NCBI GenBank assembly: GCA_017471465.1
Contig: JAFUTI010000005.1
Coordinates: forward strand, 1 to 64,000
Reading direction: 5' to 3'
From: Prevotella sp.
GTDB lineage: Bacteria; Bacteroidota; Bacteroidia; Bacteroidales; Bacteroidaceae
Length of the DNA: 64,000 nt
Shown here: piece after piece, positions 31,194 through 40,303 of the stretch
Layout of the letters: the number at the start of each line of letters is the position of its first letter
How positions within the stretch are numbered: the stretch's first letter is position 1
Notes under the pieces: model-generated
Database searches by the model: none
The model's input: the letters and a program-made list of their open reading frames with translations, nothing else
What the model was told of the DNA's origin: nothing
Translations under genes and position numbers: made by a program

Positions 31194-32531
31194 ATGGAAG
31201 TAACTAAAATCATGCAAGACCTGGAACGCAAACATCCAGGTGAGTTAGAGTATCTTCAAGCCGTACGCGAAGTACTGGAAAGTATCAAGGACGTCTACAA
31301 TCAGCATCCTGAGTTTGAGAAAGCTAAGATTGTGGAGCGCATTGTCGAGCCGGAGCGCATCGTGACGTTCCGCGTGCCCTGGGTCGACGACAAGGGCGAG
31401 GTGCAGGTGAACCTGGGCTATCGCGTCCAGTTCAACAGCGCCATCGGCCCCTACAAGGGCGGACTAAGGTTCCATGCTTCTGTCAACCTGTCTATCCTGA
31501 AATTCCTGGGCTTTGAACAGACGTTCAAGAACGCACTGACGACGCTGCCCATGGGCGGCGGCAAGGGCGGCAGCGACTTCTCAATCCGTGGCAAGAGCGA
31601 CGCTGAGGTGATGCGCTTCTGTCAGGCCTTTATGACAGAATTGTACCGCCATATTGGTCCCGACGAGGACGTGCCCGCCGGCGACATCGGCGTCGGTGCC
31701 CGCGAGATAGGTTTCCTTTACGGCCAGTACAAGAAGCTGACCCATCAGTTCCAAGGCGTGCTGACAGGCAAGGGCCGCGAGTGGGGCGGCAGTATCCTGC
31801 GTCCGGAGGCTACGGGCTATGGTGCCCTGTACTTCGTCAACCAGATGCTGACGGAGCACGGTCTTGACATCAAGGGTAAGACGGTGGCCCTGTCGGGCTT
31901 CGGCAATGTGGCCTGGGGTGCCGCCAAGAAAGCGACTGAACTGGGCGCTAAGGTCATCACCATCAGCGGTCCCGACGGCTACATCTACGATCCTGCCGGA
32001 CTCAATGCCGAGAAGATCGACTACCTGCTGGAGCTGCGCGGCTCGGGCAACGATATCTGTGAGCCTTACGCTGAGGAGTTTGATGGCTCGACCTTCTACG
32101 CTGGCAAGAAGCCTTGGGAACAGAAAGCTGACATCTATCTGCCCTGCGCTACCCAGAACGAGCTGAACGGCGACGACGCCGACAAAATACTGGCTCACAA
32201 GCCGCTCTGCGTAGCCGAGGTGTCGAACATGGGCTGCACGGCAGAGGCTGCCGAGAAGTTCATTGCCGCCGGGCAGCTCTTTGCCCCGGGCAAAGCTGTC
32301 AATGCCGGTGGCGTGGCTACCAGCGGTCTGGAGATGAGCCAAAATTCGATGCGTCTGTCGTGGACGGCCGAGGAGGTCGACCAGCGCCTGCACCAGATTA
32401 TGTCGGGTATCCATGAGCAGTGTGTCAAGTACGGCAAGGAATCCAACGGATACATCAATTATGTAAAGGGTGCCAACGTTGCTGGCTTCATGAAGGTGGC
32501 CAAAGCCATGCTGGCACAGGGTATTGTATGA
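31194..32531 (+). CDS. gdhA: NADP-type glutamate dehydrogenase
   Basis: A 445-residue hexameric-type glutamate dehydrogenase, assimilating ammonia by reductive amination of 2-oxoglutarate, a main route of nitrogen assimilation in Prevotella. Signatures include YRVQFNSAIGPYKGGLRFH, the catalytic LPMGGGKGGSDF, PAGDIGVGAREIGFLYGQYKK and the Rossmann SGFGNVAWGAAKKA. Length and N-terminal helix match the 50 kDa bacterial class. Cofactor preference is inferred from the family. The stop TGA overlaps the start of the next gene (ATGA at 32528), so translation is coupled to the RlpA-like protein although the functions look unrelated. Confidence 0.96.
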   Translation: MEVTKIMQDLERKHPGELEYLQAVREVLESIKDVYNQHPEFEKAKIVERIVEPERIVTFRVPWVDDKGEVQVNLGYRVQFNSAIGPYKGGLRFHASVNLSILKFLGFEQTFKNALTTLPMGGGKGGSDFSIRGKSDAEVMRFCQAFMTELYRHIGPDEDVPAGDIGVGAREIGFLYGQYKKLTHQFQGVLTGKGREWGGSILRPEATGYGALYFVNQMLTEHGLDIKGKTVALSGFGNVAWGAAKKATELGAKVITISGPDGYIYDPAGLNAEKIDYLLELRGSGNDICEPYAEEFDGSTFYAGKKPWEQKADIYLPCATQNELNGDDADKILAHKPLCVAEVSNMGCTAEAAEKFIAAGQLFAPGKAVNAGGVATSGLEMSQNSMRLSWTAEEVDQRLHQIMSGIHEQCVKYGKESNGYINYVKGANVAGFMKVAKAMLAQGIV

Positions 32532-32896
32532 CCTACAGACTGCCGACCGTCATAGTATTATCAGTCATTTTAGGCTTTTCCGTGCTGGCACAGAATATCC
32601 AGCGCGGAAAAGCCTCTTACTATTCTAAGCGGTGGACAGGACGCCATGTCGCCAGTGGCGAGCGTCTGCATCACGACTCGATGACCTGTGCCCACCGTAC
32701 TTACCCCTTCGGCACACTACTGCGCGTCACTAATCTGAGGAACGGTCTGCAGGTGGTGGTTCGTGTCAACGACCGCGGACCCTTCGGACGCGGACGCATC
32801 GTCGACCTGTCGTGGGGAGCCGCCAAGAAACTAAACATGTTGGGAGCAGGGGTCGTTCCCTGCACGGTGGAGCGCCTCGACTCCATCGCCAAATAA
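32528..32896 (+). CDS. rlpA: RlpA-like septal ring lytic transglycosylase family protein
   Basis: A 122-residue secreted protein with an N-terminal signal (YRLPTVIVLSVILGFSVLAQ) and a double-psi beta-barrel domain of the RlpA type: GKASYYSKRWTGRHVASGER, FGTLLRVTNL, VVRVNDRGPFGRGRIVDLSWGAA. RlpA proteins cleave denuded glycan strands at the septum; the short single-domain form here lacks the SPOR domain of E. coli RlpA. The start ATG 32528 overlaps the gdhA stop. It is convergent with the glycine-zipper lipoprotein gene 6 bases away. Cell-wall activity is inferred from the family. Confidence 0.88.
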   Translation: MTYRLPTVIVLSVILGFSVLAQNIQRGKASYYSKRWTGRHVASGERLHHDSMTCAHRTYPFGTLLRVTNLRNGLQVVVRVNDRGPFGRGRIVDLSWGAAKKLNMLGAGVVPCTVERLDSIAK

Positions 32897-32902
32897 GCGA
32901 TA

Positions 32903-33640
32903 TCAGCGCTTGAAGGTTGCAATACGCAGAAGCTGACTCTGCGACGACACCTCGCGGCCAGCCTGGAAGACAGACACCTTAATGACAGCCTCGCCATTGC
33001 GTAGACCGTGGTCGGCCTTGACCTGTGCCGTGTAGCGAATCACCTCGTTAGGATGGATACACTCCACGAGAATATTCTCCGAGATATGGATGTGCTTGTT
33101 GCCCGTCATCTCGCGGACGGAGGGCTGTACGCTGTAGATAGGCTTCGACGACGTATTGCGAATTTCGAACACGATATGCGCTGACTCGTCGCGCTTCAGC
33201 TGACCGTCGTTCGTGGCATCCACCAACTGCACATGGCTGATTTCCAACGCCGCAGCATTGGCCACGTAGCCACGAGGCATCGTGCCGCCGTCCATCGTGA
33301 TACGGTCGTCGCCACGTCCCCGTGGGTCGTAACCGCTATCGTCCTGCACCTGACGGGTATTGATGCCCGTACGCCCCTCGTAACGCTCGGCACGCTCCTG
33401 CCTGCGCTCTTCGGCAGCACGGTCGGCCGCAGACCCGACGGCTGCGCCGACGGCAGCACCACCGGCCAGCCCTATCAGTTTGCCAACCTCATGGCCGCGC
33501 CATCCGCCTGAGATGCCGCCCACAGCCGAGCCGATGATAGAGCCGAACTGTGCGCCGGTATAGGCGCCAACTCCTGTGTATGTGCTACAACTGCTCATGA
33601 CGAGCAGTACAGTTAGCGAAAGCAAAAAAGTCTTCTTCAT
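32903..33640 (-). CDS. glycine-zipper outer-membrane lipoprotein
   Basis: A 245-residue lipoprotein with lipobox LLVMSSC (Cys about 18) and a glycine-zipper region (about 22-70, GAQFGSIIGSAVGGISGG, then LIGLAGGAAVGAAVGSAADRAA) like that of SlyB/Rcs-type envelope proteins. After a charged linker (ERRQERAERYEGR), residues about 130-243 form a beta-rich domain (ALEISHVQLVDATNDG, HIVFEIRNTSSKPIYSVQPSV) that resembles an immunoglobulin-like fold. The exact role is unknown. A -7 box lies at 33669-33676 and the ATG at 33640 is the only in-frame start near it. Monocistronic. Confidence 0.8.
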   Translation of the reverse strand: MKKTFLLSLTVLLVMSSCSTYTGVGAYTGAQFGSIIGSAVGGISGGWRGHEVGKLIGLAGGAAVGAAVGSAADRAAEERRQERAERYEGRTGINTRQVQDDSGYDPRGRGDDRITMDGGTMPRGYVANAAALEISHVQLVDATNDGQLKRDESAHIVFEIRNTSSKPIYSVQPSVREMTGNKHIHISENILVECIHPNEVIRYTAQVKADHGLRNGEAVIKVSVFQAGREVSSQSQLLRIATFKR

Positions 33641-33668
33641 GTTTTCTTCATGTTAGCGTTTCACGGTG

Positions 33669-33676
33669 CAAAGATA
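33669..33676 (-). promoter_or_regulatory. -7 box of the glycine-zipper lipoprotein gene
   Basis: TATCTTTG on the minus strand followed by CACC, about 30 bases upstream of the start at 33640. Confidence 0.6.
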
Positions 33677-33731
33677 ACAGATTCCGCACATCTTTCAAAT
33701 GGAATTTCCCTAAACAGGCATAGGAAAATCC

Positions 33732-36700
33732 CTACCGTGCCGTCTTTGGGAAACAGAAACTGCGGCACCCCGTGGCCTTGAAGCCCCAGCTGTCGGCAGC
33801 CTCCACCTCGACTCTATGGGCACCCCGGCGGTACGCCTCGGGCAACGTCAGCGTCCACATCTGTTGCGAGTCGCGATGGCGCAGCGGGTTCATGCGGTTA
33901 TACGTCGTGGGGTATGCCTTGAGCAGGTTCATCTCACGGGTACGGGCCACGTTGGGGTCTATCATCTTCGTCTTCTGGCAGGCCAGCCACTCGCCACCGT
34001 CGATGCGACAACGCACGGTAGTGCTGTCGCAACCGCCGTAGACGGTCATCATCAGCTGTCCGCCAGGCACGTCTTTCATATCGCGCAGATGGGTGTCGAG
34101 GGTATCGATGCCAGTGACGTGGATGGTCATCTGGTGGCGCGCGTCACGGCCGATGGCCTTGCAGCGCATCGTGTAACTGGTATCGTCGAAGTCGAGGACG
34201 AAATAGTTGCGCGGCGTGCCACACTGCTGCAGGGCTGACGGCACACCGTCGGCGTCTTTCTCGCCAACCCACCAGAAGCCACAGGAGGCACCAGCGCTCA
34301 ACTCATGGACGCGGACGCCCTCGCCCTGGTGGAAGAAGCGTCCCACCTGGTGCATATGTCCCGTGACAGCGAGCACGTCGCCCCTACCCTCTAACAGCTT
34401 GAGCAGTTCGCCACGGTTGCGGGTGTGTGCCAGTGGGATGTGCATGCTGAGCACAATCAGGCGGTCATGGGGCACGTACTTCAGGTCTTGTTTGACGAAA
34501 CGGAGCTGGCGGGCTGACAGGCGGCCTCTATAGCCACGGGCACCGTCGCCATAGACGTTGTTTAGGATAATAAAATGTACGCGACCCTCGTTGAAGGCAT
34601 ACATATCGGCGCCAAAGACTTCATTATAGGTACGCGTCTGCTGCCAGCGCACGGTGTCGATATCGCGGTCGTGATTGCCCAGCACGGTCCACGTCTGCTG
34701 CGGCAGTTGCTCCATCAGCGTGCGCAGGTCGCCGTAGAGTTTAAGGTTGTTGTTCACCAAGTCGCCGAGGAAGAGGTTGACAGAGGGCGTCGCCGCTCCG
34801 TCATCGTCTAACAGCTCGGGCCATAGTGTGCGTGTGGCATAGTCCTGTTCCTGGTAGTTGCCCACCTGCACGTCGCCGATAGCATTCAGGCGGAAGCGGC
34901 GGTTCACCTTCTTCTTGACCATGGCGAAGTCGGCATGACCGGAGCGATAGCTGAAGTTAGCGTTCACCACCCTACTGCCCGACATGGTATAGTCGGCAGG
35001 CAGGATGGGCATGACACTGGTGCCCTCGACGTAGGGCAGTTCGTAGCGTCCCTGACGGTCGGTACGTACTATCGTGTCACCATTGCTGACGAGGATGTCC
35101 TTGATGCCGCGCTCGCCATTATCGAGTTTGCCGTTCTGATTACGGTCGTCGAAGACCATGCCACTGACGGGAGCTGCCGCTGGTGCGGCGGGAACTGCGG
35201 CGGCGGTGTCGGCAGGCAGCAGTACGGCTTTTATCTGATAGGCATCACGCAGGGCGTAGCGGGCGTAGTCGGCAAGGTCCTTCATCGTCATGCTGTTGAC
35301 GACATCGACATAGCGGTCGTTCCACGTCCAGTCCTCGTTGTTGTTATAGACGGAATTGCGGATGAACGATGTCCAGTACGACGTCTGCTGCAGCTGCAGG
35401 GCGTGCTCCTTGACAAGGTTCTGCCTGACGTCGGCCAGACTGGCCTCATAGCGCTCGGGGTGGTCGCACAGCTGCTGCATCTCGTCATAGACGGCAGCCA
35501 CGAGCGTGTCGACGTCGGCAGGCTGACAGACGAAGGCAATAGTGCCGCGACTGAGGAATGAGGGATACTGCGTGGCACCGATAGAAGCCGATACGGAGTA
35601 GACCTTGCCCATATCCTCGCGCAACCGCTTCAGCAGTGCTGTACGCAGGATGGCTTTCAGCGCATTGCCTTTCAGTTCCTGTTCGGCCAAGCTGCCCTGG
35701 GGCTCGTCTTGCTGACAGACGAGCGTCACCATAGCCTTCGGCTGGTCGTAGGTGCGCCGTATCAGTTCGGTGTTGCTGTGTGGTATCTGGCGCTGACCAG
35801 CTATCCACGTGGTATCAGCCTGACCTGCGGGCAGTGCGCCGAGGTAGGTGCTGATATAGGGGCGCACGTCGGCCAAGTCGCAGTCGGACAGGATGACGAA
35901 CGTATAGCCCGTGGCGGGTCCATAGAAGTGGTGCTGCAGCGGCAGGATGTCGTCCTGGCGCACAGCGGTGTTGATAATGCTGTCGGTCAGCTGCTGACTG
36001 GTATAGTTGCGTCCACTCATCAGCCACCCCAGCTCGCGTGTGAAAACATCACGCGGTGTGTCTTTTCGGTTACGGTTGCCCTCACGCAGCTTGTCGAGCG
36101 TCATGCGGTAGACAGCCGTGTCGAGTCGCGGCTGTGTCCAGCGCAGCCACAACAGTTGGAACATCGTCTCGACGTCGGCCAAATGGGCCGAGGCGGCCAC
36201 ACCGGTACGCAGCTTGTCGACCAGCATACGGACGGAAGCGGTGTTGCCCGTCAGATAGTGACTCAGCGCCTCGCGGCTGAAGTCGCCCGCCCCGCTCAGG
36301 CTGACGACGCTGGGGCCTACGACGGAGGTGAAGTAGCGGGTACTGTCGAGCCCGTACTGACCACCTTTACGGAAAGCCGATAGCGTCAGGTGGTCGTGCT
36401 CGGTATCGGAATGACGGAAAATGACCCGGGCGCCATTGTCCAGACGCAGCTCTGTAGCGCCAATGGCGGCTATGGGCTGCTCGCTCACGATGTGCTTCAG
36501 GGTAGGCTTTAGCGTGGTCAGCGTCTCTGGTATGTCTATCTGTTTCCAGTAGCGCTCCACCTGCTCCTGACGACACTCGTCAATGAGCATGGTCAGGTCG
36601 GCCTCGTTCGACACCTCCTGACGCACCTCCTCGCCACCGCGCAACAGGTAGTGCTGCGGGCGTGTCTCAAAGGTTTCCTGAATGAACTTCAGCATGGAGA

Positions 36701-38015
36701 GAGAGTCCATCTGCGGCAGGTATTTCTCAACGAGCGCCAGTTCGTCGGTACGCGAGATGAGCCGGTTGCCATCATAGAAGTCGGTATAGATTTCATCCAT
36801 CAGGCTGGCAGAGGTAACCACATGGTCGGCAGCGGCCTGATTACGCATCTTGCGCAGCAGCGACTTGCCGGCACGGGTAATCTCCCACTGCGTGAAACCA
36901 TAGCGCAAGACCTGCTGGTAGGCGGTGATGAAATCGCGGATGCCCTGACGCACCTTGCCCTTCGACAGCTCTACCGAAGCATCGACAGCCCCGGTAGTGG
37001 ATAAGAATCGGGAGTACTGGATGGAACCGCGCTCGTAGGCTGGGTCGTCGAACGACAAGGCGTTCAGGCGCTGCTTCATCAGCGTGTTGACAAGACTGCG
37101 CTGCAGGTACTGGCGGTAGTTGTCGGCTGTTTGAACGGCGGGTGGCTGCGGCAGCAGCATCAAGATGTCGAACTCTATCTGCTTGACATTCGGAGTGGTG
37201 GCAATGCGGGCTTCCTCGTTGGTGTATTCAGGGATGGCAGGATGGCCGGCGAAGGCCGGTGCACTGCTGCTGCCAGAAATGTCTGAGAACTTATCCTTTA
37301 TCATCTGCTCGACACGAGCCGCATCGACATCGCCCACCACGGCAACAGCCATCAGTTCAGGCCGGTACCACTGCTCGTAATAGTCGCGGATGGTTTGTGG
37401 CGAGGCATGACGAATGACGGCAGTGTCGCCAATAGTGACACGCTGCGAATAGAGCGACCCATTGAGCAGCTCCATAACCAGCTGCATGGAATTGTCGGTC
37501 TTGACGCCACTGCGCGCCAACTGCTCTGACAGAATGACGCCACGCTCCTTCTCTACCTCGTCGGAGGCTATGAGCATGCCCTTGGCCCAGTCGCTGAGGA
37601 TGGTCAGCGTGGAGTCTACCAGCAACGGGTCCTCAGATGGCAGCTGCAGCTTGTAGACTGTTTCCGTGAACGACGTGTGGGCATTGAGGTCCTTGCCAAA
37701 CTTGGCGCCCTTCGACTGCAGGAAGCGCACGATGCCATCGCCGGGGAAATGCTCTGTGCCGTTGAAGGCCAGATGCTCCAGAAAGTGGGCCAGTCCCTGC
37801 TGGTCGTCGCGTTCCTGAACGGAGCCGGCCTTGACAAAGAGCCGGTAGACGGCTTCGCCGCGCGGCGTCTGGTTGGGGTAAATGTAATAGGTTAGCCCGT
37901 TGTCGAGCTGCCCCACACGCAGCTTCGGGTCGCGCTGCAGCGGTTGGGCTGCAGTCGACAGGGATGCTGATATGAGCGTAAGCAGTAATAATAAGTTTTT
38001 AGATAAGCTCTTCAT
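33732..38015 (-). CDS. M16 metallopeptidase fused to a calcineurin-like phosphoesterase
   Basis: A 1427-residue secreted protein with signal peptide MKSLSKNLLLLLTLISASLSTAAQ. Residues about 30-930 form a full two-unit M16 (pitrilysin/insulinase) peptidase: the inverted zinc motif HFLEHLAFNGTEHF, the distal Glu in EVEKERGVILSEQLARSG, a second half without the zinc site, and the RxxxY-like C-terminal region. An Ala/Pro linker (AAAVPAAPAAAPVSG, about 935-955) follows. Residues about 955-1427 are a MetallophosN domain (GMVFDDRNQNGKLDNGERGI), a metallophosphoesterase (GDVQVG, LGDLVNNN, LGNHDRD, SMHIPL, TGHMHQ) and a MetallophosC-like end. Each half is normally a separate protein. It follows the SusC/SusD locus, so periplasmic digestion of imported peptides is plausible. 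Confidence 0.88.
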   Translation of the reverse strand: MKSLSKNLLLLLTLISASLSTAAQPLQRDPKLRVGQLDNGLTYYIYPNQTPRGEAVYRLFVKAGSVQERDDQQGLAHFLEHLAFNGTEHFPGDGIVRFLQSKGAKFGKDLNAHTSFTETVYKLQLPSEDPLLVDSTLTILSDWAKGMLIASDEVEKERGVILSEQLARSGVKTDNSMQLVMELLNGSLYSQRVTIGDTAVIRHASPQTIRDYYEQWYRPELMAVAVVGDVDAARVEQMIKDKFSDISGSSSAPAFAGHPAIPEYTNEEARIATTPNVKQIEFDILMLLPQPPAVQTADNYRQYLQRSLVNTLMKQRLNALSFDDPAYERGSIQYSRFLSTTGAVDASVELSKGKVRQGIRDFITAYQQVLRYGFTQWEITRAGKSLLRKMRNQAAADHVVTSASLMDEIYTDFYDGNRLISRTDELALVEKYLPQMDSLSMLKFIQETFETRPQHYLLRGGEEVRQEVSNEADLTMLIDECRQEQVERYWKQIDIPETLTTLKPTLKHIVSEQPIAAIGATELRLDNGARVIFRHSDTEHDHLTLSAFRKGGQYGLDSTRYFTSVVGPSVVSLSGAGDFSREALSHYLTGNTASVRMLVDKLRTGVAASAHLADVETMFQLLWLRWTQPRLDTAVYRMTLDKLREGNRNRKDTPRDVFTRELGWLMSGRNYTSQQLTDSIINTAVRQDDILPLQHHFYGPATGYTFVILSDCDLADVRPYISTYLGALPAGQADTTWIAGQRQIPHSNTELIRRTYDQPKAMVTLVCQQDEPQGSLAEQELKGNALKAILRTALLKRLREDMGKVYSVSASIGATQYPSFLSRGTIAFVCQPADVDTLVAAVYDEMQQLCDHPERYEASLADVRQNLVKEHALQLQQTSYWTSFIRNSVYNNNEDWTWNDRYVDVVNSMTMKDLADYARYALRDAYQIKAVLLPADTAAAVPAAPAAAPVSGMVFDDRNQNGKLDNGERGIKDILVSNGDTIVRTDRQGRYELPYVEGTSVMPILPADYTMSGSRVVNANFSYRSGHADFAMVKKKVNRRFRLNAIGDVQVGNYQEQDYATRTLWPELLDDDGAATPSVNLFLGDLVNNNLKLYGDLRTLMEQLPQQTWTVLGNHDRDIDTVRWQQTRTYNEVFGADMYAFNEGRVHFIILNNVYGDGARGYRGRLSARQLRFVKQDLKYVPHDRLIVLSMHIPLAHTRNRGELLKLLEGRGDVLAVTGHMHQVGRFFHQGEGVRVHELSAGASCGFWWVGEKDADGVPSALQQCGTPRNYFVLDFDDTSYTMRCKAIGRDARHQMTIHVTGIDTLDTHLRDMKDVPGGQLMMTVYGGCDSTTVRCRIDGGEWLACQKTKMIDPNVARTREMNLLKAYPTTYNRMNPLRHRDSQQMWTLTLPEAYRRGAHRVEVEAADSWGFKATGCRSFCFPKTAR

Positions 38016-38044
38016 AAACAGATTTCTCTTTCCTCTTTTTGGGG

Positions 38045-38111
38045 CGTCACTGTCGCCGCCACTGCAAACGGCACGCCATCAGGCTGTTGCAGAAAAGTGG
38101 CGACAGTGACG
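38045..38111. repeat. long nested inverted repeat between two genes
   Basis: Outer arms CGTCACTGTCGCC (38045-38057) and GGCGACAGTGACG (38099-38111) are perfect; inner arms CTGCAA (38062-38067) and TTGCAG (38087-38092) nest inside. It lies between the secreted repeat protein gene and the M16 fusion gene. There is no T-tract after it on the minus strand, so it is not a classical terminator; a REP-like unit or processing hairpin is possible. Confidence 0.65.
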
Positions 38112-38120
38112 ACCAAGAAC

Positions 38121-39782
38121 TTAGCGCAGAACCTTCTGCGTCTTTATCTTACCGGCGGCATCCGTCGTGCGCTTGATGTACAAACCCTTGGCGGGAGCAC
38201 TGACACGCTTGCCCTGCAGGTCGAAGTACTCCTCAGCGACAGCACCACGGCCAACGACAGACTTGACACCGGCAAGGTCGCCCCCGGCATACTTCAGCAG
38301 GTGGATGTGGTTCGACTCGTCGGTATAGGTGATATAGCCCACGCCCGTAGCGTCGAAGTCAATATTCACGTCGGAAGCGCCCTCTGCCAGCTGTACTGAC
38401 GGCGACCACTGGCCGGTGCTGGGGTCGAGATACATGACATAGAGCTTCTTCTGGTCCTTGAAGTTGTTGTAAACCACGAAAGGCGTGCCGTCAGGGGCAA
38501 TGGCTACGTTGAGCGAAATGTGACTCTCAATACCGCCGTCATGGCCGATGGGCAGGGTGTTGCCAGCGACGGTGCTCCATGTGTCTGTGGCAGCGTCGTA
38601 CTTCTTCAGCCGCACCTGATAGACCTTGTCGGTTTGGGGGGCGTCGTCGCCCGTCCAAGCATAGATGGTACCGTCAAGAGCAACGGTGGTGCCGAAACTG
38701 CCCTGAGCAATGCTTGTCTGCGTGGCGCCAGCCTCAAGGAAGTTAGTAGCCAGCGATGTCCACTGCCCCCCCTCATACTTGAAGATGTTGTGACCATAGT
38801 TCACGTCGTCGACCTTGCCACGGTTGATAGATATGGCAGTGGCTATTTTGCCGTTACCAGCCACCTTGGCCGTGTACATGCCCTGACCAGACGACAGCAA
38901 CGACGACTCGCCAGTGGTCCAGGCGGTGCCGTCGTATGTGGCCACGCCAAATGCACGCTGGGGAATATCGGCAGTCTTGCTGTTATTCTGCAGCGCAACG
39001 GCAAGGCCGCTCTCCAGGGCGGCAATGCCCACATATTGTGCTTGCACCTTGAAGAAGCCTTGTTCGCCAACGTAATCCCACTTTGCGCCGTCGAACTTCA
39101 TGACAGAAAGTGCACCCTTGAGCGATGCAGCATCCTGGTCGCCGTAAGCCACGTATGGCGTGCCGTCAGGGGCAATATCAAAGGCATAGTACGAACCTTT
39201 GACTTCGCCAGAGAAGCCTTCAACGCCAAGCTGCTGCCAGCTGCCGTCGGCAAACTTCAGCACCGACATTTTGTTGTTATCATCCTTACGCACCTTAAAG
39301 GCAATGTAGGGCAGATTGTCGGCCGGGCTTACCTGCATGCGAGCATCGGAATAGACCTCTGTGCCGTCGTAGACGGAAACCTCGCTCCATGCCTTGTCAG
39401 AAGCCTCGACCACAGTAATGGTGTAGCGCACGTTGTTGGAGCCGCGCACCAGATAGTCTACGGGGTCGGTGAAGTCGTTCTTGGTGACGCCGCTGGTCTG
39501 AGCCACGCCATCAACGGTGACCGTATTGCCGCTATTGACGGTGAAACGGGCCACGAGAGCTGTCAGGTCTGCCGATGCGGGCAGGGCTATCTCTACATCA
39601 TAGGTGGTGGTACCGGCCACTACGGCAGGCACCTGAGCTACGTAGTCTTTGCTAAGTCCGGCGTTGTCGGCCTGATAGAAGCCGAACGTCAGGAGCTGTG
39701 CGTCTTGTGCAAACGACGAGACGGAAATGGCAAACATGGCAACCAATGCCAGCAATGCTTTTTTAAGTACAATTTGTTTCAT
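38121..39782 (-). CDS. secreted repeat protein with Por/T9SS-like C-terminal tail
   Basis: A 553-residue exported protein with a signal peptide (ALLALVAMFAISVSSFAQ). Residues about 25-130 resemble a DUF5018-type Ig-like domain (VAQVPAVVAGTTTYDVEIAL, LVRGSNNVRYTITVVEA). Residues about 130-500 are made of repeats such as YAFDIAPDGTPYVAYGDQD and LNVAIAPDGTPFVVYNNFK, each with a following WxxL-type strand, which suggests a beta-propeller. The end (YFDLQGKRVSAPAKGLYIKR, then KVLR) is the tail type used for type IX secretion or surface attachment in Prevotella. It is the fourth gene of the SusC/SusD locus. It is probably surface-exposed and ligand-binding; its target is unknown. Confidence 0.75.
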   Translation of the reverse strand: MKQIVLKKALLALVAMFAISVSSFAQDAQLLTFGFYQADNAGLSKDYVAQVPAVVAGTTTYDVEIALPASADLTALVARFTVNSGNTVTVDGVAQTSGVTKNDFTDPVDYLVRGSNNVRYTITVVEASDKAWSEVSVYDGTEVYSDARMQVSPADNLPYIAFKVRKDDNNKMSVLKFADGSWQQLGVEGFSGEVKGSYYAFDIAPDGTPYVAYGDQDAASLKGALSVMKFDGAKWDYVGEQGFFKVQAQYVGIAALESGLAVALQNNSKTADIPQRAFGVATYDGTAWTTGESSLLSSGQGMYTAKVAGNGKIATAISINRGKVDDVNYGHNIFKYEGGQWTSLATNFLEAGATQTSIAQGSFGTTVALDGTIYAWTGDDAPQTDKVYQVRLKKYDAATDTWSTVAGNTLPIGHDGGIESHISLNVAIAPDGTPFVVYNNFKDQKKLYVMYLDPSTGQWSPSVQLAEGASDVNIDFDATGVGYITYTDESNHIHLLKYAGGDLAGVKSVVGRGAVAEEYFDLQGKRVSAPAKGLYIKRTTDAAGKIKTQKVLR

Positions 39783-39813
39783 AAGCGTTAATAATTTAGT
39801 AAATTTTGTATTG

Positions 39814-40284
39814 TTAATTATTCCGTTTCTCTATAATGACCTCGCTCTGCTTGTGGTCGGGTCCGGGGTAGCCAAGGTTATAGCCCTTGCTGTTGGCGGT
39901 CAGGCGGATGGTGACGGTATTGTCTTTGGCAGGGTCAACGGGATTCTTCAGCCAGCGGATGCGGATGGGCATGTCGTAGATGCCGGGCAGAAACACCAGA
40001 GGGTTCTGCGAGGTGACAACCTTGTAGTCGACGTCCTCGACAAGGCCGTCGCCCACCACTACTTCATAGCTGACGGTGAGACTGTCGTCGTCGGCCAGCG
40101 GTGTCGACGACAGGTAGACACTATAGGTATTGACATTGCGCACATCGGAGAGCACCACCGTCGAGGAGGCGCCCGTGGAAGTGGCTATGCGCACGAAAGG
40201 CGTGTCAAACCATTCGCCCTCCTGGTCGGCACACGAGCAAAGCACGGCCACCAATGTCAGAACATAAAAGATTTTCTTCATCAT
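39814..40284 (-). CDS. DUF4843 family lipoprotein
   Basis: A 156-residue lipoprotein with lipobox AVLCSC (Cys about 18) and a single beta-rich domain (FVRIATSTGASSTVVLSDV, YSVYLSSTPLADDDSLTVSYEV, IYDMPIRIRWLKN, DNTVTIRLTANSKGYNLGYPG). The architecture fits DUF4843-type lipoproteins that accompany SusC/SusD pairs. It starts 19 bases after susD and is probably an outer-membrane accessory subunit of the uptake complex. Family assignment is from pattern only and should be checked by profile search. Confidence 0.65.
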   Translation of the reverse strand: MMKKIFYVLTLVAVLCSCADQEGEWFDTPFVRIATSTGASSTVVLSDVRNVNTYSVYLSSTPLADDDSLTVSYEVVVGDGLVEDVDYKVVTSQNPLVFLPGIYDMPIRIRWLKNPVDPAKDNTVTIRLTANSKGYNLGYPGPDHKQSEVIIEKRNN

Positions 40285-40303
40285 CTATTCGCGTTATTCG
40301 TTG

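Noticed and set aside
38520..39791. A 423-codon plus-strand frame opposite the secreted repeat protein
   Set aside because: Composition is typical of an antisense shadow of a GC-rich gene. The minus-strand protein has a signal peptide, repeats and a sorting tail.
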